Shown piece after piece: positions 1 to 7,975 of a DNA stretch of 49,059 nt (its first letter is position 1; each line of letters starts with the position of its first letter). Under the pieces are notes generated by a model. That model was not told the DNA's origin. It saw only the letters and a program-made list of their open reading frames with translations, and did no database searches. The position numbers and the translations under genes are program-made. Source of the DNA: JBGQBN01 sp041494805. Lineage in GTDB: Bacteria > Acidobacteriota > Terriglobia > Terriglobales > Acidobacteriaceae. The stretch lies in contig JBGQBN010000028.1 of assembly GCA_041494805.1 (NCBI GenBank), positions 1-49,059 of the forward strand, read 5' to 3'.

Positions 1-1003
1 CGAGTCGCAGGTTGGCCTCAATCAGTTCGCGCTTGGCCTGCTCCGCGTCCATGTCGCCCTGGATGATCTCGCGCTGGGTGCGCTTGAGCTCCTGGAACGA
101 CACTCCCGCCTCGGTTTCGAGCTTCTCCAGTTCCGAACGCACGGCCCGTGACTGGCGGCGGTATTCCTTGCGCTGGTCCTCGCTACGTGTCGCGTCCGCT
201 TTTTTTTCCAGGTTCTGGGATTGGCGGTCGAGCGAGCGCATGGTGTCAACCGTCTTGTTCACCCGCTCGATCAGCCGCTTGCGCTCGTTGTTGGTGAAGC
301 CCAGCCGACGGACACAGAGAGACACCGCCACGATGGCGCGCGCCAGGTTCAGGCGGTAGCGACGATGGTCTTTGGGGCGTTTCTTCTGTGAAACGTTGGC
401 GAATTTCTCCGCCAGTTGGTTGGCTTTCTTGTAAGCCTTGGCCAGATCGTCAATTTTTCCGGTGAACTCCCTCAGACGGTTCTGCAGGATTTCGTCGGTG
501 ATCTCTTCCTCGTCGAAAGTGACCACTTCCTTGATGGAGCGGACCCCCTTCTTGAGGTCTTCCCCCATCGCCAGCAGTTCGTGGATGACAATCGGCGAGC
601 GGGACAACGCCTTCAGAACGCGCAATTGACCGCGTTCAATGCGCTTGGCAATTTCCACCTCGCCTTCGCGCGTAAGCAACGGCACAGTCCCCATCTCCCG
701 GAGATACATTCTGACGGGGTCGTTGGTTTTTTCCAGGGCGCCGGGAGTGAGGTCGAGTTCGACATCCTCTCCGGCTTCCTCTGCTTCTTCGAACTTTTTA
801 TCGAGCGCGGAGGAGGGAAGCTTGGGTCCCTCCAGCACATCGATGCCTTGCGTACCAATGGTGGTCAGCAGATCGTCGAGGTCTTCGGGAGAGTGCACAT
901 CGTGCGGGATCAGGTCATTCACCTGGTCATAGGTGAGATATCCCTTCTCTTTACCTGCGTCGATCAGCTTTTTGATGTCGTCGTACTTGTCGTCAAGAGC
1001 CAA
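1..1003 (-). CDS. rpoD: RNA polymerase primary sigma factor, N-terminal part (cut by window edge)
   Basis: Housekeeping sigma-70 factor that directs RNA polymerase to -35/-10 promoters. About 334 residues are visible and the reading frame runs off the left edge. The last visible residues, RELIEANLRLV, are the start of conserved region 2, so regions 2-4 lie outside the window. Before them are a region 1.1-like N-terminus (KKLIDAGKEKGYLTYDQVND), region 1.2 (DPVRMYLREMGTVPLLTREG) and a charged non-conserved linker. The start is a TTG at 1001-1003: an in-frame TAA lies two codons upstream, so no earlier start is possible, and GAGGGT sits about 9 bases before it. dnaG lies upstream on the same strand, an arrangement related to the dnaG-rpoD macromolecular synthesis operon. 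Family assignment is firm. Confidence 0.95.
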   Translation of the reverse strand, partial: MALDDKYDDIKKLIDAGKEKGYLTYDQVNDLIPHDVHSPEDLDDLLTTIGTQGIDVLEGPKLPSSALDKKFEEAEEAGEDVELDLTPGALEKTNDPVRMYLREMGTVPLLTREGEVEIAKRIERGQLRVLKALSRSPIVIHELLAMGEDLKKGVRSIKEVVTFDEEEITDEILQNRLREFTGKIDDLAKAYKKANQLAEKFANVSQKKRPKDHRRYRLNLARAIVAVSLCVRRLGFTNNERKRLIERVNKTVDTMRSLDRQSQNLEKKADATRSEDQRKEYRRQSRAVRSELEKLETEAGVSFQELKRTQREIIQGDMDAEQAKRELIEANLRL

Positions 1004-1235
1004 GACGGGTTACCCTCGAATTCGTCCTAGATTAGGACGTCAGAACGTTTTTTAAGCGGTGGGAACGTGGACACGCGGAACTGCGCGCGGGCACAAACTT
1101 TCAAATTATAGCACCAGGCCTGCCGCTCTGACCATCGGGAGCCCTCGTGGTTCGGAAGTCCAGCGTGGTCTATGTTCCTACCGGTTAATGACTTAGATGC
1201 CATCAGGCCCCATTTAGTTTCAGGGTTACATACCG

Positions 1236-3194
1236 TCATGCCGGCCGCGCAGCGGCCCTGTCTTCCATCACGCCGGGATCCATCAAGGCCCGTTTCAGCC
1301 GGACTTTCTCCTGCAACAAGGCCTGCAGCCGGCCTGGTTCCTGGCTTCGGGCAGCCTGTAACTCCCGCTGCACATCTTCCAGCTTGCGCCGGAGTTGAAT
1401 GCGCCGTAGAGCCTTGACCGCCCCTTCCACTCGTTCGGCGGATAGCTGCTCGTCCTCTTTCAGAAGGATGGACGCAAACAAATTGCGCTCAGGGTCCGCC
1501 AGCGGTAACTCCATTACCTCGGCTGTTCCGGGGCCGGCATTGAGCAGGGCTGTGATCAGCGACTCGGTGGCCAGCCCGATGTGCAGGTGCTCGCTTTTGA
1601 GCACGAACTGAGCCTGGCGAGCCGGATCGAATTCCTCCTCGGCGCCGTCGCGGGAGGAGAGATGCTCTTCGGCAGTCTGCATCTCGGTGGCGGAAGCCAG
1701 CGCCCGGATCAAGATACGCTCGGCGTCCGTGACCTGGGCCTCGGCCGGCGCTTTCACAGCGGCGGCGGAGCGGCTGCCGGCAGCATGCTTCAATTCCTGT
1801 CGCAAGACGGCTGAGTCGATGCCTACCTTCTGCGCGATCTCGCGCGCCAACTCGTCGCGCACAATCCGGCTGGGAACCCTCTGTATGTGAGGCAGCAAAT
1901 AATTCACCGCTTTTACTTTGCCTTCGGCACTGCGAACGGGAAATTGAGTTCGCGCACGCTCGATCAGGTAATCAAAGTAACGTTGTGAATTGCGCAGCGC
2001 CTCCGCGTACGCATCTTTGCCCTTGCGGCGAAGGAACAGGTCCGGATCGAACCCGGTTTCGAGCGTCAGAACCTTGACCTGGAATTCCTCCTCCACCAGT
2101 AATCCCAGAGTCCGCTCGGTAGCCTTGGCGCCGGCTGTGTCCGGATCAAAATTCACTACCACGTTCTTGCTGAACCGCCCTAGCAGCCTGGCTTGCAGCT
2201 CGGTGAAGGCAGTGCCCGAACTGGCAATCACATTGTGAAATCCGGCTGCGAACACCGAAATGCAATCCATCTGGCCTTCGACCAGGATGGCGTAATCGAG
2301 TTTGCGAATAGCTTCCCGAGCCTGGTCAAGATTGAAAAGCACGCGAGACTTCGAGTAGATCGCAGTTTCAGGCGAGTTCAGATACTTGGGCCCAGCCTTC
2401 TGGTCCGTGGACAACGTACGTCCAGTGAAAGCGATCACGCGACTGGTCTCGTTGGCAATGGGAAACATTACGCGGTTGCGAAATTTGGAATAAATGGAAG
2501 CGGTCGTTGGTCGTTGGTCGTTGGCCGTTGGCCCCTGGGCCTCGGACTCGGTTTCTTGAGGGCCAAGTTCGGAGGTCTCGGGTGCCTTTGGCTGAGAGCT
2601 GACGGCTGACGGCTGAGGGCTCTCCTTCCACGAAAACAGCCCGCTTTCCCGCAGCACTTCTTCCGGAAATTCGCCCTTCAGGCGGTCGCGCAGCAGGAAC
2701 CCCGAATCGGGCGCGAATCCGACACGAAAGCGCTTGATCGTCTCTTCGTCCAACCCACGCCCGGCCAGATACTCGCGCGCCCGCGCTCCCTCGGGCCGCC
2801 TCAAGTATTCCTGAAAGAAAGCGCAAGCGCGCTCATGCACTTCCAGCAGCACGGTGCGCAGTTTGGCTTCCTTGGCCTCCGCGGGACTGCTGAAACTCAC
2901 TTTGGGCAGGGCGATTCCCAGCTTCTGGGCGACTGCTCTTACGGCTTCGGGGAAAGTAATATTCTCGATTTTCTGTACGAAGCTGAATACGTCGCCCGAC
3001 ACTCCGCATCCGAAACAGTGATAAAACTGCCGCGTGGCGTGCACTGAGAACGACGGTGTCTTCTCATTGTGAAAGGGACAAAGCCCGGAGTAGTTTTGCG
3101 CACCGGCCTTCCGCAGCTTGACGTAGTCGCCCACGACGCGGACGATGTCCGCCTGCTGCTTGACGGTTTCTTTGAAGTCGGTGGAGTCGGTCAT
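1236..3194 (-). CDS. dnaG: DNA primase DnaG
   Basis: Synthesises RNA primers for replication. The frame is open to 3329, but I place the start at the ATG at 3192-3194 (MTDSTDFKETV), because the 45 extra residues do not resemble the family. The N-terminal zinc ribbon has C39, H42, C60 and C63. The TOPRIM core follows, with EGQMDCISVF and the acidic DPDTAG motif, then a C-terminal helicase-binding-like region. Between the catalytic core's RNA-binding part and TOPRIM is a low-complexity stretch of about 42 residues (roughly 190-231, rich in Q, P, S, T). It is encoded by tandem 7-bp repeats rather than by normal primase sequence. It stays in frame and falls in a loop, so the enzyme is probably functional. 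About 230 bases without a clear gene separate it from rpoD downstream. Confidence 0.95.
   Translation of the reverse strand: MTDSTDFKETVKQQADIVRVVGDYVKLRKAGAQNYSGLCPFHNEKTPSFSVHATRQFYHCFGCGVSGDVFSFVQKIENITFPEAVRAVAQKLGIALPKVSFSSPAEAKEAKLRTVLLEVHERACAFFQEYLRRPEGARAREYLAGRGLDEETIKRFRVGFAPDSGFLLRDRLKGEFPEEVLRESGLFSWKESPQPSAVSSQPKAPETSELGPQETESEAQGPTANDQRPTTASIYSKFRNRVMFPIANETSRVIAFTGRTLSTDQKAGPKYLNSPETAIYSKSRVLFNLDQAREAIRKLDYAILVEGQMDCISVFAAGFHNVIASSGTAFTELQARLLGRFSKNVVVNFDPDTAGAKATERTLGLLVEEEFQVKVLTLETGFDPDLFLRRKGKDAYAEALRNSQRYFDYLIERARTQFPVRSAEGKVKAVNYLLPHIQRVPSRIVRDELAREIAQKVGIDSAVLRQELKHAAGSRSAAAVKAPAEAQVTDAERILIRALASATEMQTAEEHLSSRDGAEEEFDPARQAQFVLKSEHLHIGLATESLITALLNAGPGTAEVMELPLADPERNLFASILLKEDEQLSAERVEGAVKALRRIQLRRKLEDVQRELQAARSQEPGRLQALLQEKVRLKRALMDPGVMEDRAAARPA
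2501..2625. repeat. 7-bp-period array inside dnaG
   Basis: Two blocks of degenerate heptads: a GGTCGTT type at 2501-2530 and a GGCTGAC/GGCTGAG type at about 2590-2620, with mixed sequence between. The same heptad types occur in intergenic regions of this window (for example 20793-20828 and 22240-22260). Here the tract is translated in frame as a Pro/Ser/Gln/Thr-rich DnaG loop. Confidence 0.8.
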
Positions 3195-3412
3195 GGCCGG
3201 AGTGACAGTTATCCGCAGGAATTGTGAGGCAGAAAACCGCTGAGGGGAATATAGCAGGGAGGCGATTGCTGTGGAGAAGCTGTGGAATACGAGAAACACA
3301 TGTGGACGGCCGAGGAAAGCTCCGGCCAAATACGACCTTAAGTGATCACCCCAGTGCCCGATTTAGATGATAAGGTTTTGGCAACTTGTTTTAAGATGGA
3401 CACCAATCTCAA

Positions 3413-4372
3413 ATGAAAAAATTAACGACGCTTGAGCTCTGCGCTGGCGGTGGAGGCCAGGCTCTAGGATTGGAGCAAGTCGGCATTGAGCATGTCGCTC
3501 TGGTTGAGCTGGATTCACATGCTTGCAGGACGCTCCGGCTGAATCGGCCTCACTGGAACGTGATTCAACAAGATATTCGGGAGTTTGACGCCTCGCCTTA
3601 TCGAGGAGTTGACATCGTATCTGGTGGCCTGCCATGTCCTCCGTTCTCAGTCGCGGGAAAACAACTAGGAGATAAAGATGAAAGAAACCTTTTTCCCGCA
3701 GCTATCCGGGTTATCTCGGAGGTGCGGCCACGAGCAGTGATGATTGAAAACGTGCGCGGAATTCTGGACGCAGTGTTTGAGGACTATAGGGAGCACGTCG
3801 CGAGTCAACTAGGCAAGTTGGGCTATCGTTCCGACTGGCATCTGTTCAATGCTTCCGATTTTGGTGTTCCACAGCTACGGCCTAGAGTTGTTTTTGCCGC
3901 ACTGCAAAAGAAAGTGTTCAGTGATTTTGCATGGCCTTCCGGGAATTTCGGTATTCCCGCGACAGTGGGCGAAGTTTTATACGACTTAATGGCTGCCGAT
4001 GGCTGGCAAGGGGCAAGGTTTTGGCGCGAAAAGGCCAACGAAATCGCACCTACTATAGTTGGCGGAAGTTTGAAACATGGCGGTCCCGACCTGGGGCCCA
4101 CACGGGCGCGACGCGCTTGGGCGAGCCTCGGAGTTGACGGGCTGGGAATCGCTGACGAACCTCCGGGCAAGAATCATAGGGGAATGCCGCGTCTCACGGT
4201 GAGAATGGTCGCTCGGCTTCAGGGTTTTCCGGATGATTGGCAGTTCTCCGGAGGTAAAACGGCTGCCTATAGGCAGGTCGGTAACGCCTTTCCCCCGCCG
4301 GTCGCTAGAGCCGTTGGCAGAGAGCTAGCTCATTGTCTTCGCAGCAAAGATATGCTACAAGCCGTGGGATGA
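3413..4372 (+). CDS. dcm: DNA (cytosine-5-)-methyltransferase
   Basis: Type II C5-cytosine methyltransferase that methylates the recognition sequence of the linked restriction system; the target cannot be read from sequence. Ordered motifs are visible: motif I with ELCAGGGGQALGLEQVG (SAM binding), motif IV with GLPCPPFSVAGK (catalytic Cys), motif VI MIENVRG, motif VIII QLRPRVV, a target-recognition region around 190-260, then motifs IX/X ending in RQVGNAFPPPVARAVG. Its 319 residues are normal for a monospecific enzyme. It is divergent from dnaG and its TGA overlaps the ATG of the next gene (ATGA at 4369-4372), so the two are probably translationally coupled. Base composition is visibly lower in GC than the flanking housekeeping genes, which suggests acquisition by transfer. 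Confidence 0.93.
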   Translation: MKKLTTLELCAGGGGQALGLEQVGIEHVALVELDSHACRTLRLNRPHWNVIQQDIREFDASPYRGVDIVSGGLPCPPFSVAGKQLGDKDERNLFPAAIRVISEVRPRAVMIENVRGILDAVFEDYREHVASQLGKLGYRSDWHLFNASDFGVPQLRPRVVFAALQKKVFSDFAWPSGNFGIPATVGEVLYDLMAADGWQGARFWREKANEIAPTIVGGSLKHGGPDLGPTRARRAWASLGVDGLGIADEPPGKNHRGMPRLTVRMVARLQGFPDDWQFSGGKTAAYRQVGNAFPPPVARAVGRELAHCLRSKDMLQAVG

Positions 4373-4944
4373 AAGAGCGCGGGAAGGCAATCGGTTCCAG
4401 GCGAAGGCTGCGCGAGTACTTCCTTAACAATCTTGGGAGGGTATTGACTTCTGATGAGCTTCGCAAAGCAGCCAACGCGAGCGAGTGGGCTAGGCGAGTG
4501 CGTGAGCTCAGGAATGAGGAAGGCTACCAGATTCTGACCCACAACGACCGGAGCGACCTCAAGCCTGGTCAGTACCTCCTCGTGGATTCCAAGCCGCTCC
4601 CGGCATTTGCACGCTCCATTTCAAAAGAAGCCCGCGCCCTCGTTCTCGATCGTAACGGCTTTACCTGCCAAATGTGCGGAGCCGTGGCCGGAGAACCGCA
4701 CCCATACGATCCTAGTAGAAAAGCCCGCTTGCAGATTGGGCATATCGTAGACAAATCCATGGGCGGTACCGACGACCCAAGCAACTTAAGGGCAATATGC
4801 TCCGTTTGCAACGAAGGAGCACGCAACTTGACACTGGATCGCCCGACTGTAAGGAAACTCCTAATTCAGATTCGTAGAGCGACCGGCGCGGATCAACTCG
4901 AGGTTCTCCGCTGGCTTCTTAAGAAGTTCCCCAACCAACAATAA
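4369..4944 (+). CDS. HNH endonuclease, probable restriction partner of the methyltransferase
   Basis: A 191-residue protein starting at the ATG that overlaps the methyltransferase stop by 4 bp; an in-frame ATG at 4333 is possible but would overlap more. The N-terminal half looks like a winged-helix DNA-binding domain (REYFLNNLGRVLTSDELRKA). The C-terminal half is an HNH fold with two zinc Cys pairs (CQMCG and CSVCN) around a GHIVDKSMGGTDDPSNL core. HNH nucleases in this position, between a C5 methylase and a Vsr nuclease, are usually the restriction endonuclease of a type II system. That role is inferred from context; the cleavage site is unknown. Confidence 0.85.
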   Translation: MKERGKAIGSRRRLREYFLNNLGRVLTSDELRKAANASEWARRVRELRNEEGYQILTHNDRSDLKPGQYLLVDSKPLPAFARSISKEARALVLDRNGFTCQMCGAVAGEPHPYDPSRKARLQIGHIVDKSMGGTDDPSNLRAICSVCNEGARNLTLDRPTVRKLLIQIRRATGADQLEVLRWLLKKFPNQQ

Positions 4945-4956
4945 CGACGATAAACA

Positions 4957-5364
4957 ATGGACACCATCTCCTCTCGACGCCGCAGCGAGAATATGCGGCG
5001 CATTCGCAGTGCTGATACTAAGCCCGAGATGATTGTTCGCTCCCTGGTGCACCGCTTGGGCTATCGCTTCCGGCTGCATCAGAGGAACCTCCCAGGCTGC
5101 CCAGACCTAGTCTTTTCTGCTATACGAAGAGTGGTGTTCGTACACGGATGCTTTTGGCATCAACATAGGAATTGCATCGACGGGCGCCTTCCCAAATCAC
5201 GGAAGTCGTACTGGATTCCAAAACTGCTCCGAAACCAGCAGCGTGACAAACAGAACCGTGAAAAGCTGAGGAGACTAGGATGGAAGGGTTTGATAATTTG
5301 GGACTGTCAAACCTTGGACTTGGACGCACTGACCTTGCGGATCAAGAAGTTTCTCCATTGTTGA
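4957..5364 (+). CDS. vsr: Very short patch repair endonuclease
   Basis: Nicks DNA 5' to T in T:G mismatches that arise when 5-methylcytosine deaminates, protecting sites methylated by the linked C5 methylase. The 135-residue protein shows the family pattern: an N-terminal SxxMRxIRSxxTKPE-type helix (MRRIRSADTKPEM), GYRFRLHQRNLPGCPDLVF with the catalytic Asp, then VVFVHGCFWHQH with His and Cys zinc/metal ligands, and a basic region. Start is the ATG at 4957, 12 bases after the HNH stop, so the three genes form one operon. No good Shine-Dalgarno precedes it. Its end lies only 16 bp from the end of mutS2, which converges on it. Confidence 0.93.
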   Translation: MDTISSRRRSENMRRIRSADTKPEMIVRSLVHRLGYRFRLHQRNLPGCPDLVFSAIRRVVFVHGCFWHQHRNCIDGRLPKSRKSYWIPKLLRNQQRDKQNREKLRRLGWKGLIIWDCQTLDLDALTLRIKKFLHC

Positions 5365-5380
5365 CCCGAGAAAGACAGTG

Positions 5381-7858
5381 TTAGACCCTTAGTTCCACGA
5401 CCGTTGCACCTCCCCCACCCTCTTTCTGTGGAGGCTCGGAAATCGCCTCCACGTGCGGGTGCTGCTGCAGGTATTGCCGTAAAGCTTTTCTCAGAATCCC
5501 CATGCCGCTGCCGTGGACCACGCGCACTTTGGGCAGCCCCGCCAGGAACGCGCGGTCTACGAATTTCTCGACTTCACGAGTGGCGTCATCGACGGTGTGG
5601 CCGATGACATTGATTTCTGAGGGCACGCTGCGGTCGTCTCTTTCCAGCGAGACCGAAATTCCGCGTGCGCGGGCCGCTTTGACCGGCGAGTCGGCGGCGC
5701 GCACCAGGACTTCGGCAATATCGTCGCGCGCAATCCTCATCTTCATGGTGCCGACTTCGACTTCGAAATGGTTGTCGTCGAGCCGGCGCGCAATCACTGC
5801 GGGGCGGCCAATGGACTTGAGCTTGACCGTGTCGCCCTCGGAGACATGCTTCACCACCTGCGGCTGGGCATGGGGATCGCCGCGGTCGGCACCGGTTGTG
5901 TGGGCGACCACCGTAGAATCAAACTGCTCACGAAATTCCCGCCGCAGCTTGGCGATGCGCCGCTCGGCGTCTTTCGAGAGCTTTTGCGCCGCGGCCCGGT
6001 CCTGGACGGCATTGACCGTTTCGCGCGCGTGATACTCGAAATCGCGCAGCAGCGTCTCCAGCTTTTTCTCCATCTCTTTGATTTTTGTCTGCTGTTCTTT
6101 TTTGCCCTCGGCGGCCAGTCGGGCTTTCTCACGATCGAGTTCTTCTTCGCGACTCTTCAGACGGAGGCGTTCCGACTCGGCCTCGCGCAACTCCGCATGC
6201 AGGCGGTCCAGGAATTGGCCCACATCCCGGGCCTGCGTGCCCAAGCGCGAACGCGCGGCCTGGATGATTGTGGGATTGAGTCCCAAGCGTTGGGCGATGT
6301 TGATTCCAGCCGACGCTCCCGGTACGCCGATTTTCAGCTCGTAGGTGGGCTGCAGCGTGGCTTCGTCGAACCCGACCGAGGCATTCACCACGCCGGGCGT
6401 ATTCACTCCGTATACTTTGAGCGAGGTGTGGTGAGTGGAGATGATTGTCGTGCAACCAATCCGCCGGAAGTGCTCGGCAATCGCGACGGCCAACGCGGCG
6501 CCTTCTTCGGGATCGGTGGCAGACCCCAGTTCATCCAGCAGGACCAGAGATTGTGGCGTTGCTGTCCGCGAAATGGAATCGATATTGGTGACGTGCGCGG
6601 AAAACGTCGAAAGACTTTGCTCGATCGACTGGTAGTCTCCGATGTCGGCCAGCACGGCATCGAACACCGGCAACTCAGCGCGGTCGGCTGGCACGGGAAT
6701 GCCAGATTGCGCCATGAGGGCCAGCAGTCCGACGGTCTTCAGGGCAACGGTTTTGCCTCCGGTATTCGGGCCGGTAATGACGAGTTCGCGCCGTTCTCCC
6801 TCCAGTTCGATGCTGGTGGGGACCACCTGTCTTCCCTTGGCCTTCAGGTTGCGTTCGAGCAGCGGATGCCGGGCGTTGCGGAGAACCAGCCGGGCTTCCG
6901 CCCGGGCTGGACGGGTCGAAGACCCGTCCCCACAAGACCCGTCCCCACACAAGCTCACGGGAACGCAGTTGTAATCCTCGGCAAACCGCGCCTTGGCAAA
7001 CTGCAGCTCCAGTTCGGCTAACGTCTCCACCGCCGCCAGAATTGTGTCGGCATGCTCACCAATCCGACGCGTCATCTCCAGCAAAATGCGGTGAACCTCG
7101 GCCTGCTCGTCATCCAGCAGTCGCACTAGTTCATTGTTCTGCTCAATAGTTTCCAGCGGCTCTACAAACACTGTCTGCCCGCTGGAGCTGGCGCCGTGGA
7201 CCACGCCCTGCACCCGCCGCTTCTGTTCGATCTTTACCGGAATTACAAAACGCTCGCCGCGGATGGTGACCAGCTCATCCTGCACCGTGCCGCCTTCGGC
7301 CAGCCGCCGCAGGTAGCCACGCAGTGATTCCTGAATCTGACGCTTCTGCTTTTCAATCTCGCGGCGAATGCGGGCCAGCTCTGGGGAAGCCCGGTCTTCC
7401 AGCGTGCCGTCTGGCTGAATCTTGTTGCGAAATCCTCGCAGAAATTCGGTGAAGTCGATGATGCCGGAGGAAAGCTGGGCCACCACCTTCCACTCCACTT
7501 TCATCGCGGCGGGTGGATTCAGGGCAACTTCACGCCACTCAGCCGCCCGATCTACCAGCAGCACCACATCGCGGATCTCGGCAGTTTCCAGCGCGACGCC
7601 CTCGATGCGGGATTTCTCCACCACCCACACCACATCCACCAGCCCTGAAAACTCGAGACGGCCTCCCACTCGCCGGAACTCGCGTATCTCACTCGTGAGT
7701 TGCTGCTGATTCTCAATCCAAACGCGGTCCGCGGAGGGAGCAAGATTTGCAATACGCCCATGCCCAAGCGGTGACGAAGCATATCCGCGCAACAGATCGC
7801 GCAGAGACTCGAATTCCAGCACTCGGGCACTGGTGTGGGTAAGCGGCTGGGGCAGCAT
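5381..7858 (-). CDS. mutS2: Endonuclease MutS2 / ribosome-rescue ATPase
   Basis: MutS2 proteins are dimeric ABC-type ATPases with a C-terminal Smr domain. They have been linked to suppression of homologous recombination and to splitting of collided ribosomes (MutS2/RqcU). Visible here are the MutS-like core and clamp, a Walker A motif GPNTGGKT near residue 362, Walker B LVLLDELGSATDPEEGAAL, a long charged coiled coil (about 530-640), and a C-terminal Smr domain from about 745 with HGSGMGILR. At 825 residues it is slightly longer than usual. Part of the excess is a Gly/Asp/Ser-rich insertion at about 303-320 (CGDGSCGDGSSTRP) encoded by a GGGACGGG-type repeat. The flanks NCVPVSL and EARLVLRNARHPLLE are ordinary family sequence, so the insertion looks tolerated. 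Confidence 0.95.
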   Translation of the reverse strand: MLPQPLTHTSARVLEFESLRDLLRGYASSPLGHGRIANLAPSADRVWIENQQQLTSEIREFRRVGGRLEFSGLVDVVWVVEKSRIEGVALETAEIRDVVLLVDRAAEWREVALNPPAAMKVEWKVVAQLSSGIIDFTEFLRGFRNKIQPDGTLEDRASPELARIRREIEKQKRQIQESLRGYLRRLAEGGTVQDELVTIRGERFVIPVKIEQKRRVQGVVHGASSSGQTVFVEPLETIEQNNELVRLLDDEQAEVHRILLEMTRRIGEHADTILAAVETLAELELQFAKARFAEDYNCVPVSLCGDGSCGDGSSTRPARAEARLVLRNARHPLLERNLKAKGRQVVPTSIELEGERRELVITGPNTGGKTVALKTVGLLALMAQSGIPVPADRAELPVFDAVLADIGDYQSIEQSLSTFSAHVTNIDSISRTATPQSLVLLDELGSATDPEEGAALAVAIAEHFRRIGCTTIISTHHTSLKVYGVNTPGVVNASVGFDEATLQPTYELKIGVPGASAGINIAQRLGLNPTIIQAARSRLGTQARDVGQFLDRLHAELREAESERLRLKSREEELDREKARLAAEGKKEQQTKIKEMEKKLETLLRDFEYHARETVNAVQDRAAAQKLSKDAERRIAKLRREFREQFDSTVVAHTTGADRGDPHAQPQVVKHVSEGDTVKLKSIGRPAVIARRLDDNHFEVEVGTMKMRIARDDIAEVLVRAADSPVKAARARGISVSLERDDRSVPSEINVIGHTVDDATREVEKFVDRAFLAGLPKVRVVHGSGMGILRKALRQYLQQHPHVEAISEPPQKEGGGGATVVELRV
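6899..6952. repeat. GGGACGGG-type palindromic repeat inside mutS2
   Basis: Contains a GACGGGTC-GAAGACCCGTC inverted repeat followed by a second GACCCGTCCCCAC copy. The same module is intergenic at 17984-18032 and 46147-46215. Here it is translated in frame within MutS2. Confidence 0.75.
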
Positions 7859-7975
7859 CGAAGTTCATGTTACAAGAACCACAGGGTTTCGCCACAGGGC
7901 ACGCAAATGTTGATTGGAAACCACGGTCGGAAACCCGGTGATTTTGAATCAACAATCACAAAATCAAGAATCTCC

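Noticed and set aside
5768..7021. 417-codon plus-strand frame opposite mutS2
   Set aside because: Shadow of mutS2; no recognisable motifs or ribosome-binding site.
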